NCBI GenBank assembly: GCA_024233495.1
Contig: JACKPM010000009.1
Span: 1 to 41,041, forward strand
DNA from: Chlamydiales bacterium
GTDB taxonomy: Bacteria; Chlamydiota; Chlamydiia; Chlamydiales; JAAKFR01
Length of the DNA: 41,041 bases
Direction: 5' to 3'
In this document: positions 8,345 to 16,192 of the stretch, one piece after another
How positions within the stretch are numbered: the stretch's first letter is position 1
How the letters are laid out: each line of letters starts with the position of its first letter
The notes under the pieces: generated by a model
Told to the model about the DNA's origin: nothing
The model's database searches: none
The model's input: only the letters and a program-made list of their open reading frames with translations
Program-made: the position numbers and the translations under genes

Positions 8345-9919
8345 GTGTCAGCAGAAACCAGCCCCATACATCTTGCTGAATCTTTAGGAATGGAGGTTTT
8401 GGAAGAGCTGACCTGTGAGATATTACTCCCCGATGTGGAAAAACTCCTCCCTTATGCCTTTGTAAAAAAGCACCTGGTTTTGCCCATACGAAATGAGCAA
8501 AACCTTGTAGTTGTTGCAACAGCAGACCCGCTCAACATCAATGCGATCGATGAACTAGCTCTTTTATTCGACAAAGAAGTGAAGGCGGTTTTCGTGCAGC
8601 AGGAAGCGCTGCTCGAAGCAATAAACGCCTGCTACCACCAAAAAGAGGGTTCCACCTCACAATTTATTGAAGATCTGAGTGAAAAAGCGAAGGGCTCCCC
8701 CTCCGAAGAAAAGCGGAAAGAGGTGTACGACCTTTTGGAGACAAAAGGAGAAGAGGCTCCAATCATCCGTCTACTCAACATGATTTTGAGCGAGGCGATT
8801 CAACAAGGGGCCTCAGATATCCACTTTGAACCTTTTGAAAATGACTTGAAGGTGCGCTACCGCATCGATGGTGTGTTGCAAGCACGACACTTCCCTTCAC
8901 CGGAGTTTCAAAATCAGCTGCTCACCCGCATTAAGGTGCTCGCACGCCTTGATATTGCTGAACACCGTCTTCCTCAAGATGGGCGGATCAAACTCACGAT
9001 GGGCGGGCGAGAAATCGACTTCCGAGTGAGCACCGTGCCTGTTGCACATGGTGAACGCATCGTGCTCCGTATCTTGGATAAGGGAAATGCAATGAAGCTC
9101 GAAGAGGTGGGCATGTTGCCAGCGTGTCTCGACGAGTTCCGCCGCCTCACCTCTCTTCCTGAGGGCATTATTCTTGTGACAGGACCAACTGGAAGTGGGA
9201 AGACCACAACTCTTTATAGCGCATTGATGGAGAGCTACAGCGAAGAGCGCAACATCATGACCATTGAAGATCCAGTTGAATATAAGCTCAAAGGAGTAGG
9301 GCAGATAGCAGTGCATCCAAAAATTGGCCTCACCTTTGCAGCTGGTTTACGTCATATTTTACGGCAAGACCCCGATGTAGTCATGATTGGAGAGATTCGC
9401 GACCGCGAGACTGCGGAGATTGCGATCCAAGCATCTCTTACAGGCCACCTTGTCTTCTCCACTTTGCACACAAATGATGCTCCCTCCGCGATACCCCGCC
9501 TTATTGATATGGGCATTGAGCCTTACCTCCTCTCTTCAACTGTAGTGGGTGTGTTAGCGCAACGATTGGTGCGCAAAGTGTGCCGCCACTGTCGCGAACG
9601 GTATATCCCAGATGAAGAAGAGCTTGAGCAACTTTGCCTCATACGTGATCGCCTCAATGGTGGCGTTCTCTACCGCGGACGTGGGTGCACACACTGCCAC
9701 AACTCAGGCTACAAAGGGCGTCACGGAATCTATGAACTGCTCACAATCACGCCGCAGCTACAATCAATCATTGCAAAAGAGGCGACGTCCAATCAAATTC
9801 GAGATGCCGCAAAAGAGGAAGGCCTCGTTACATTGCAAAGACATGGAGCTCACCTTGTGCGCTCGGGTGTCACCACAACTGCTGAAGTGCTCCGCGTCTC
9901 AAAAAGGCATGAGGGGTGA
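8345..9919 (+). CDS. gspE: Type II secretion ATPase GspE
   Basis: A 524-residue cytoplasmic ATPase driving pseudopilus assembly. The N-terminal T2SSE_N domain takes up about the first 100 residues (LAESLGMEVLEELTCEI onward). The ATPase domain has Walker A GPTGSGKT (about 280-287), the Asp box around EDPVEYKL, Walker B and the His box in MIGEIRDRETAEIA and STLHTNDA. A four-Cys zinc knuckle follows (CRHC near 412 and CTHC near 447), as in GspE and PilB. The start is GTG at 8345. The first ATG lies 15 codons further in and would cut into the conserved N-terminal domain, so GTG is preferred. It follows gspD by 6 bases and its end overlaps the gspF ribosome site. Confidence 0.97.
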   Translation: MSAETSPIHLAESLGMEVLEELTCEILLPDVEKLLPYAFVKKHLVLPIRNEQNLVVVATADPLNINAIDELALLFDKEVKAVFVQQEALLEAINACYHQKEGSTSQFIEDLSEKAKGSPSEEKRKEVYDLLETKGEEAPIIRLLNMILSEAIQQGASDIHFEPFENDLKVRYRIDGVLQARHFPSPEFQNQLLTRIKVLARLDIAEHRLPQDGRIKLTMGGREIDFRVSTVPVAHGERIVLRILDKGNAMKLEEVGMLPACLDEFRRLTSLPEGIILVTGPTGSGKTTTLYSALMESYSEERNIMTIEDPVEYKLKGVGQIAVHPKIGLTFAAGLRHILRQDPDVVMIGEIRDRETAEIAIQASLTGHLVFSTLHTNDAPSAIPRLIDMGIEPYLLSSTVVGVLAQRLVRKVCRHCRERYIPDEEELEQLCLIRDRLNGGVLYRGRGCTHCHNSGYKGRHGIYELLTITPQLQSIIAKEATSNQIRDAAKEEGLVTLQRHGAHLVRSGVTTTAEVLRVSKRHEG

Positions 9920-9921
9920 CG

Positions 9922-11109
9922 ATGCAATTTGCGTACCGTTTCATCGACCGAAAAGGAAAGAAGAAATGGAGCGCATTGGAAGCTTTTTCTCTCGCTGATG
10001 CAAAAGAGAAGTTATATCAAAGCGGCACATACGTTATTGAGATTCGAGAGAAAAAGGGGAGAGAAAAAAGAGAGCGTAACTTCTCTCAAAGCAACCTCAT
10101 TGTGTTCACAACACAACTCTCTCACCTCCTTGATGCTGGCGTTCCCCTTTATGAAAGCCTCCTCTCTCTTCGGGAGCAGTACAGACAAGAGCGCTTCTCC
10201 CACATCATTGAACATTTGTGTGAACAGATTAAAGCAGGAACCACCCTGAGTCAGGCTATGCGCGCCTACCCTCGCTCATTCAACCAGCTTTACACAAGTA
10301 TGATTGAGGCAGGAGAGTCAGTTGGTGTGTTGAGTGAAACGCTTGGCAAGCTTTCCTGTCTATTGCAAAAGCAAAGCAAGTTAAAAAAGCAGATATTGAC
10401 TGCCCTTCTCTATCCTCTTATTTTGACAGTATTTTCAACAGCGCTCATTATTGTATTGCTCACCTTTGTGGTGCCCTCTTTAGAAGTGCTCTTTGAAGGA
10501 CAAGAGGTAAATCGCTTTACCCGCTTTGTTTTTGGCATCAGCCACGTCATTACCCAAGGGTGGATGGTGGGCCTCTCCCTTCTTGTTGGAGGAGGAACTG
10601 CGCTCTATTTTCTTTTCAAAAGATGGAAACGGAAGTGGCAAGAGTTTGTGCTCCGTATCCCTTTGGTAAAAACTGTGATTACTCAGACAGCAGTGGCGCG
10701 CTTTTGCCGGACGATGGGAACGTTGTTAGAGGGAGGTGTCACGATTATTTCTGCGCTGCAGATCTCCCGCCATGTAATGCGGCAACCTGTATTAGAAGAA
10801 GCGATTGAAGAGGCAGAAAAGCGCATTATCGAAGGCAGTATTTTAAGCCAAGAGTTGGCTAAGTCACCGTGGTTTCCCCCCTTAGTGCCCCGCATGTTAG
10901 CGATTGGGGAAGAGGGAGGAAATGTGGGCGTCATGCTTGGCAAGATCGCTGAGCTCTATGAAGAAGAAGTAGAAAAAGTGCTCACCCGTCTTACCGCGCT
11001 TGCACAGCCGGTGATTCTTGTCCTTTTAGGAGGGATAGTGGGCTTTATCATGATGGCAATTTTACTCCCTCTCACCGATGTGAGTGGGTTTTTATCAGGA
11101 GGGATGTGA
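9922..11109 (+). CDS. gspF: Type II secretion inner-membrane platform protein GspF
   Basis: A 395-residue polytopic protein with two T2SSF repeats (VFTTQLSHLLDAGVPLYE and ARFCRTMGTLLEGGVTII). Its three hydrophobic segments lie near LLYPLILTVFSTALIIVL, MVGLSLLVGGGTALYF and VILVLLGGIVGFIMMAIL. It forms the platform that couples GspE to pseudopilin insertion. A GTG at 9916 is in frame, but GAGGGG at 9911-9916 is the ribosome site and sits five bases before ATG 9922, so ATG 9922 is chosen. The stop of gspE (9917-9919) lies between the two candidates. The family assignment is secure. Confidence 0.96.
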   Translation: MQFAYRFIDRKGKKKWSALEAFSLADAKEKLYQSGTYVIEIREKKGREKRERNFSQSNLIVFTTQLSHLLDAGVPLYESLLSLREQYRQERFSHIIEHLCEQIKAGTTLSQAMRAYPRSFNQLYTSMIEAGESVGVLSETLGKLSCLLQKQSKLKKQILTALLYPLILTVFSTALIIVLLTFVVPSLEVLFEGQEVNRFTRFVFGISHVITQGWMVGLSLLVGGGTALYFLFKRWKRKWQEFVLRIPLVKTVITQTAVARFCRTMGTLLEGGVTIISALQISRHVMRQPVLEEAIEEAEKRIIEGSILSQELAKSPWFPPLVPRMLAIGEEGGNVGVMLGKIAELYEEEVEKVLTRLTALAQPVILVLLGGIVGFIMMAILLPLTDVSGFLSGGM

Positions 11110-11486
11110 TGGAAAAGAGAAAGAAGAAACGCGCAATCACGTTGATCGAAATCATGATTGTGATTTTGTTGATCGGCATCATTGGAGGCACACTCGCCTT
11201 CAATATGCGCGGTAGCATGGATCAAGGACGAGCGTTCAAAACAGAGCAAAACATCATGCGCATTCAAGACATCTTGCTTTTGGAGTCAGCACAAACAGGG
11301 AATGACCTCTCTATTGTGGTGAAAAATTGGCAAAACGTTGTAAAGCGCTCTACCATGGTGCGCGACCCGAAAGAGGTGTGCTGCGACGGGTGGAAAAAAG
11401 AGTTTGAAGTGAAAGAGGTAGATGACGAAGTTGTGATCACCTCGAAAAAGCTTGAGGCGTTCAAGAAAAAGCATGCGCCGAAATAG
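11109..11486 (+). CDS. gspG: Type II major pseudopilin GspG
   Basis: A 125-residue pseudopilin. A basic leader (MEKRKKKRA) precedes the N-methylation helix ITLIEIMIVILLIGIIGG with the conserved Glu at +5. It would be processed by a prepilin peptidase and polymerised into the pseudopilus. The residue before the cleavage point is Ala (RA/ITLIE) where the family nearly always has Gly. The C-terminal part is short, with a Cys pair (EVCCDGW). A GTG at 11106 is in frame, but AGGAGGG at 11097-11103 is placed correctly for ATG 11109, which overlaps the gspF stop (TGATG). It corresponds to CT569 by position. Confidence 0.92.
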   Translation: MEKRKKKRAITLIEIMIVILLIGIIGGTLAFNMRGSMDQGRAFKTEQNIMRIQDILLLESAQTGNDLSIVVKNWQNVVKRSTMVRDPKEVCCDGWKKEFEVKEVDDEVVITSKKLEAFKKKHAPK

Positions 11487-11985
11487 TTTCACACTTCTTG
11501 AGCTTCTGTGTGTACTTACGCTTATCGCCTTTGTATTAGGCACAGGTGGCATTCAGATGAAGCGAGCCCTTTCTGGTGAGCGCTTTGAGCGTGCTGTGGA
11601 GCAAATTGAGAGGAAACTCGAGCTTGCGCAAGAGATCATGCTAGATTGCAATACTGACGTGATCGTCACTTTTGAAACAGGAGAAAAAGGAGTTGTCTGC
11701 CAGCTGCATACACTCAAGCCTCTACCAAAAAGGTGGCGTCGATTCCTCACCGTAAACTTAAAGGAAGTGAATGCTATTTCGTTTGATGGGGAGCGCGTGC
11801 AAAAACTTGAGCTTACTTATGATAGTGCATTGGGAGCGTGTCCTTGCGGCCACCTCTTGATTCAGGGCAAGAAGAGAGTACGTATGCTCACCTTGCCTAA
11901 CTATCCAGGGAAAATCAAAAAGGGAGTGAGCGATGAAAAAGGGATTTTCGTCCCCTATCCGCAAGAAGTGCTTTCTCTTACTTGA
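11473..11985 (+). CDS. Minor pseudopilin, GspH-like position (CT568-like)
   Basis: A 170-residue pseudopilin-type protein with a short basic leader MRRNS followed by FTLLELLCVLTLIAFVLG, the hydrophobic helix with Glu at +5. The residue before the predicted cut is Ser, not Gly. A soluble domain of about 140 residues follows, with a CPCG motif near the C-terminus. A TTG at 11452 is in frame, but ATG 11473 gives a normal leader, so the gene overlaps gspG by 14 bases. The position after gspG suggests GspH, but sequence alone does not settle H versus another minor pseudopilin. Confidence 0.85.
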   Translation: MRRNSFTLLELLCVLTLIAFVLGTGGIQMKRALSGERFERAVEQIERKLELAQEIMLDCNTDVIVTFETGEKGVVCQLHTLKPLPKRWRRFLTVNLKEVNAISFDGERVQKLELTYDSALGACPCGHLLIQGKKRVRMLTLPNYPGKIKKGVSDEKGIFVPYPQEVLSLT

Positions 11986-12277
11986 GTTGATGATCGCGCT
12001 TTTTCTCATCACCTGCTGCCTTTTCCCTCTCTTCAAGGAGCAGGTAAAAATGCACCGCTATGAGATACAGCTTGCGAAACAGCTCCCCTTTGAAGAGCAG
12101 GAGGCTCTCTGCAATTTCAAACAAAAGCTCTTTGAACACACCATTAGCTGGAAAAAGTTAGAAGAGAAGTACTCTATAGACAAAACCGAACGCACTGCGT
12201 TGGCACAAGAGGGATTACTTCTCAACTATCCAATCAACAAACGTTCGCACTACATCTTTGTTGAGAGATGCCAATGA
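11933..12277 (+). CDS. Minor pseudopilin, GspI-like position (CT567-like)
   Basis: A 114-residue protein whose N-terminus is a basic leader (MKKGFSSPIRKKC) followed by FLLLELMIALFLITCCLF, a pseudopilin helix with Glu at +5 and Cys at the residue before the predicted cut. The remainder is small and highly charged. The start overlaps the preceding gene by 53 bases in another frame, but its ribosome site (GGAGTGAG just before ATG 11933) is strong. The ATGA overlap with the next gene shows coupled translation. The GspI label is by gene order only. Confidence 0.82.
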   Translation: MKKGFSSPIRKKCFLLLELMIALFLITCCLFPLFKEQVKMHRYEIQLAKQLPFEEQEALCNFKQKLFEHTISWKKLEEKYSIDKTERTALAQEGLLLNYPINKRSHYIFVERCQ

Positions 12278-12855
12278 AACGCTCTTTCTCTTTGCTTGAA
12301 GTGGTCATCTCCCTCTCTCTTTTTGCTGCGCTCCTCTCTTCTCTTTTTTGGTGGTACAACCATCTCGCTGTGGGGCGAAAAAGCTTAAGCGAAACAAAAT
12401 GGCCCACACTTGAAAAACGGTACGCCTACCAACGCCTCGACCGTATCTTCAAAAAAGCTGACGCTCCCTTCTTCACTACAGAAAACGGCATTGTTTTTAC
12501 TTTTGATCGAGGACCACATGAAAATCCCCTCTTGGCTAACAGAGTACTTGCACGCCTCTATCACAACCAAAATGAAAAGCGACTTGACCTTGCTCTTTGG
12601 CCCCATAACGAGGTACATGACCAGACACCCACAGAGAGCTTCACTATTCTTCCCCACGTGAAAGAGTGCTCGTGGGAGTTTTACACTCCCCCTGAGCCTG
12701 ACCGCAAAGCAGTGGAGCGGGAAAAGAAATATGGATGGGAGCCTACATGGTTAAAAGCCGATGAAACTCCCGCTCTCATTAAACTCCATATAGATGGCAC
12801 TACATTTGCATTTGATCTTGACCACCAAATTGTATACCCTGGGAGCGACATATGA
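12274..12855 (+). CDS. Minor pseudopilin, GspJ-like position (CT566-like)
   Basis: A 193-residue protein with leader MKRS and helix FSLLEVVISLSLFAALLSSLF, i.e. a pseudopilin N-terminus with Ser before the predicted cut and Glu at +5. The soluble part is rich in aromatic residues (WEFYTPPEPD, YGWEPTWL). An in-frame ATG at 12268 exists, but ATG 12274 makes an ATGA overlap with the upstream stop and leaves GAGAG six bases upstream as ribosome site, so it is chosen. The gene-order match is to GspJ. The function is to form the pseudopilus tip together with the neighbouring minor pseudopilins. Confidence 0.84.
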   Translation: MKRSFSLLEVVISLSLFAALLSSLFWWYNHLAVGRKSLSETKWPTLEKRYAYQRLDRIFKKADAPFFTTENGIVFTFDRGPHENPLLANRVLARLYHNQNEKRLDLALWPHNEVHDQTPTESFTILPHVKECSWEFYTPPEPDRKAVEREKKYGWEPTWLKADETPALIKLHIDGTTFAFDLDHQIVYPGSDI

Positions 12856-13790
12856 ACCCGCTCATGCTCACAATCACTTTTCTGACACTAATGGCAATGC
12901 TCACCTCAAGCCAAATGCAGCACACCGTCAATGAAGGGATAAAGGGAGCGGCTTACTCGAGCTACCTTGCCCTCAATCAAGAGGCAGCAAAAGAGACGGC
13001 AAGAGCAGCATTTGAAGATTTGCGTGACAAAAAGGCTGAGAGTAGTGCGGAACCACAGCAATTCAAACTAGAGAAGAAGAGCTACAAAGGGAAAAGTGCG
13101 CCTCTCAACTACGACCACGCCCGTCCCCCCAATAACTCCCGTCTGAACCTCTACCTCCTCATGAGCGATGATCACCCAAAGGCACATCCTCTCTATGAGA
13201 CAACCGCTGCACTTTTGCGCTCGCTCTACGGAGGGCACACCTTTTTCCAAGAAGTGCCGCGTGCTGAATATGCACTACTCAATACACTTATTGATCACCA
13301 AGAGGAAGCGAAAAGCTTCTTCTTTGCAGATGAACTCGGCAGTCTCCGCTTTAAAGAGCCTAAAGTGCAACACCTCTTCTATCGTATGCTCAAGGGCTCT
13401 TTTGACTATCCCTCACTCCTTCACTTTATCACCTACGATAAGAACTGTAACACTAACCAGAAGAAAGTAAATTTTATGTTTGCGCCTGAAGAAGTGCTCA
13501 CCGCCCTCATTAGCGATCCTATCTGTGCAGAAAAGCTTCTCGCCTTCCGCCAAGCGCTCTGGCAACAAATTGATGAACAAGAGGCCAATAGAGCTCAACT
13601 TTCCAAAGAGCAGGTAAAAAACCGCACCCACTTCAAGAATCTGCTTACAGATTACTTTAAAGAGGTTGCGAACACCGAACTCTCCGCCCTCTTTGACTTT
13701 TCGCTTGGAAAGAAAGGGCAAATCATTTTCGTCGAAGATCCCACAACCGGCATTGTCTCCCGCGAAAAGATCATGAAAAAAAGATTATAA
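12852..13790 (+). CDS. Last gene of the T2SS operon, GspK position (CT565-like)
   Basis: A 312-residue protein with an N-terminal hydrophobic helix (MLTITFLTLMAMLTSS) and a helical, charged soluble domain with several conserved-looking aromatic helices (LFYRMLKGSFDYPSLLHF). GspK occupies this place in classical operons and also has a pseudopilin helix plus a large helical domain. Here I see no pseudopilin Glu at +5 and no basic leader before the helix (only MNP), so the assignment rests on position and size. It overlaps the previous gene by ATGA and ends the operon. The next start lies 85 bases away behind a promoter-like box. Confidence 0.75.
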   Translation: MNPLMLTITFLTLMAMLTSSQMQHTVNEGIKGAAYSSYLALNQEAAKETARAAFEDLRDKKAESSAEPQQFKLEKKSYKGKSAPLNYDHARPPNNSRLNLYLLMSDDHPKAHPLYETTAALLRSLYGGHTFFQEVPRAEYALLNTLIDHQEEAKSFFFADELGSLRFKEPKVQHLFYRMLKGSFDYPSLLHFITYDKNCNTNQKKVNFMFAPEEVLTALISDPICAEKLLAFRQALWQQIDEQEANRAQLSKEQVKNRTHFKNLLTDYFKEVANTELSALFDFSLGKKGQIIFVEDPTTGIVSREKIMKKRL

Positions 13791-13815
13791 CACTCCCTTA
13801 ACAATCTCTTTATGT

Positions 13816-13821
13816 TATAAT
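13816..13821 (+). promoter_or_regulatory. Promoter -10-like TATAAT before the Inc-like gene
   Basis: A perfect TATAAT inside GTTATAATAG, in the 85-base gap after the type II operon. It would give a leader of roughly 45 bases to the ATG at 13876. No convincing -35 hexamer is seen at 16-18 bases upstream. The same octamer GTTATAAT recurs before the copB gene (37865-37872) and upstream of lcrH (37215-37222). Confidence 0.4.
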
Positions 13822-13875
13822 AGTTATATACCTACTCAATTAATCGCAAAAAATTTTCAAATTAAGCTTCCAGGG

Positions 13876-15498
13876 ATGCGCGAAGTGCCCCCTCTCAAAC
13901 ATCAGTGCCTGATCGGTACAGCAGTGGTGACAGTCCTCCTTGTGGGGTGTGTATTAGCTGCTGTCTATGCACGAACTCCTGGCAACCCTCCAGGGCGCAC
14001 TGCAGCCTTTGCCCTGTTCGGAGTGACAGTTATTCTCGCCACAGCTTATGTGGTGCGTGAATGCCTCCACAAAGCTGCCAATAAACAGCAGGAGAGACTG
14101 GCGAACACTGCGGTCACCATCGAGCAAGTTTATGAGGTGGTGAAAGGGAAGCAGGATGATTACCGCATTAGCAACTTAAGCTACGACCAACGCACTGAGC
14201 TTCTGAGGCTTGTACAGCCAGATGAACAGTTCCCTGGCCTCAGCGACCAGTTTGACAAATGTGACTACACTCAACTCCCTACCCATGTTTTAAGAAAGCT
14301 GCTGAATGATAGTGCATCACGGGGAATTACGCGCACATATATCCAAACACATCAGGAACAAGAAGTTATTTCACGCACTGAAAGATTTTGCAAAATCGCA
14401 AAAGAATTGGCTAACCGCTTTGATTTCGATTTCAACGAACTTGAGGGTTTTGCCTTCTCTTTAGTGCATGCGCTTCAAGGTGTTACACGCATCATCCCTC
14501 AGACAGATGCTCGAGATGATCGAGATGCTGGCTACATCGCATTTCTATATCTAGATTCCGCCACCTTTGAAAACATAGTAGAAAATTTCGGAGAAGCGAC
14601 TTTAGCTGAGTTTTATAGGATTGCACGAGAGAATCTAGACTGCAATGGGAGTGAAACAGTTCGGGCAAAAATGCCACGTCTCATTTTAGCTTTAGCCCGA
14701 AAAATGGAGAACCCTCTACAGGGTCTAAATCCCGAAACCCGGGAAATAGACTTCGATTCTTTAGCTGGCAAACCTCTTTTGGAAGCCATCGCCGATGCTA
14801 CTGTTCTCAAGCGAATTCTTCTCCCTGAAGATGTATTTGGGCTAGAGAAGTCATACCACATTTATGAGGTACTATGCGCCTTTACAACTCAAGTGCAAAT
14901 TCAACAGATAGCGCTCCACTACTATGAACAATATGAAAATTCTAACAATCGGTCTTTGACGATTGTGATAAAGGGAGTCATGAAAGCGCTTGATGAACTA
15001 CCAGCTTCGCTTGACAAAAGCTCTCGTTTTGCACGTGAATATCCAGGGGTTAAAGAGGCACACGCAAAAGACCTAGAGCTCATCGCGGCACTAAACGCCC
15101 AAGCTTTTGCTGATAAAGATCCGCGACAGCTACTTGAACTTTATAAAGCTTGTGACCGCAAGCTTATCCCGCCCGCAAAAGTGAAACTTGCCAGATCTAT
15201 GATCCTATTAGAGCTTGCAAAAGTAAATACTTTACCCGAAGGATTAGAGATCGCAAAACTACCCGAATACTTGGCGGGGCTTGAAGAATCGGATCATGTG
15301 CTTCAAGCATTGAAAGCTTTTGCAACTCAAGAGCAAATCATCCAGATGGCCATTGACTATCAAGCAAACTTCAGTAGGAATTCACACACTACCGTTGAGA
15401 TCAAAGGGGTGATGAAAGCGCTTGAAGCACTGCCCTCGAAAATCCCCCCAGATTCGTGGTTTGCTTGCATCTTTAACGAATTGAAAAACCCTCAGTGA
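13876..15498 (+). CDS. Candidate inclusion-membrane (Inc-like) protein with internal duplication
   Basis: A 540-residue protein of unknown family. Residues ~11-31 and ~42-61 are two hydrophobic helices separated by a hairpin of about ten residues (RTPGNPPGR). This bilobed pattern near the N-terminus is typical of chlamydial Inc proteins. There is no cleavable signal peptide. The remaining ~480 residues are helical and cytosol-like. They contain a duplicated segment of ~65 residues, starting near 322 and near 468, both reading GLE.S.H....L.AF.TQ.QI and ending in IKGVMKAL..LP. It has its own TATAAT box but a poor ribosome site (CAGGG one base from ATG). The Inc assignment is by topology only. 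Other two-TM proteins can look like this. Confidence 0.7.
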   Translation: MREVPPLKHQCLIGTAVVTVLLVGCVLAAVYARTPGNPPGRTAAFALFGVTVILATAYVVRECLHKAANKQQERLANTAVTIEQVYEVVKGKQDDYRISNLSYDQRTELLRLVQPDEQFPGLSDQFDKCDYTQLPTHVLRKLLNDSASRGITRTYIQTHQEQEVISRTERFCKIAKELANRFDFDFNELEGFAFSLVHALQGVTRIIPQTDARDDRDAGYIAFLYLDSATFENIVENFGEATLAEFYRIARENLDCNGSETVRAKMPRLILALARKMENPLQGLNPETREIDFDSLAGKPLLEAIADATVLKRILLPEDVFGLEKSYHIYEVLCAFTTQVQIQQIALHYYEQYENSNNRSLTIVIKGVMKALDELPASLDKSSRFAREYPGVKEAHAKDLELIAALNAQAFADKDPRQLLELYKACDRKLIPPAKVKLARSMILLELAKVNTLPEGLEIAKLPEYLAGLEESDHVLQALKAFATQEQIIQMAIDYQANFSRNSHTTVEIKGVMKALEALPSKIPPDSWFACIFNELKNPQ

Positions 15499-16094
15499 GC
15501 CTCCCAGTGCATCGGTGAGAGGAGCGACATGTCAACAAAATTGTCATTGCGCTCATACTCAAAGCCTGTAAAGCCTAGCCTCTCATAAAAAATGCGACCA
15601 CCTGTGTTCACATTGCGCACAAGGAGACGAATCTCCTTTAAGTTCGGATAGAGTTCCCCTGACAAAATGGCAAAGGTGAGCGCTTCGCCCACACCTCTTC
15701 GCTGCGCTTTGGGGTCAACCACAAGCAAATTCATATACGCTGCGTCTCGCTCCATCTCAAATGTTGCCCATCCTAGAAGCTTCTTCCCTTCAAAAGCTTG
15801 AACCCAAATGAGCTCTCCATTCGCAAAGTGCTGCAATTCGCTATCGAAGTAGTCTTCGTAAAAGCGGCGTACATCACCGATTGACTTAAACTTTGGATTG
15901 AGATCAACAAGAGGAACATTTTCATATTCAGCCATAAAGGAACGTACCAATACATCCCTTCCGCAAACTTGGTCGATATCGTGCACACCGTGCGCCACTT
16001 TGATTGTGATCTTCTTTCCCGTGCGGTCGGTCACACGGTATTGAGCAAGAAGAGGAGCGGTGATGATCAAAAAGGAGAGCAGGAACTTTCTCAT
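15492..16094 (-). CDS. GNAT-family acetyltransferase with signal peptide
   Basis: A 200-residue protein. Residues 1-17 (MRKFLLSFLIITAPLLA) look like a standard cleavable signal peptide, before QYRVTD. The GNAT fold follows: strand ELIWVQAFEGKKLLGWA, strand AAYMNLLVVDP, the acetyl-CoA loop AQRRGVGEAL, and the last motif GGRIFYERLGFTGFEY. GNAT enzymes use cytosolic acetyl-CoA, so an exported member is odd. The substrate is unknown. The 3' end overlaps the convergent Inc-like gene by 7 bases. The divergent neighbour (apt-like) also carries an export-type N-terminus. No clear ribosome site precedes the ATG. Confidence 0.85.
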   Translation of the reverse strand: MRKFLLSFLIITAPLLAQYRVTDRTGKKITIKVAHGVHDIDQVCGRDVLVRSFMAEYENVPLVDLNPKFKSIGDVRRFYEDYFDSELQHFANGELIWVQAFEGKKLLGWATFEMERDAAYMNLLVVDPKAQRRGVGEALTFAILSGELYPNLKEIRLLVRNVNTGGRIFYERLGFTGFEYERNDNFVDMSLLSPMHWEAH

Positions 16095-16192
16095 ACTTAG
16101 AGATTATTTTAACTTCATCATTAATGTCAAGATTGAGTAAAAATGCTACGAATACTATCCTCAACGGGTAGAGAATAAGAAACATTGCCATT

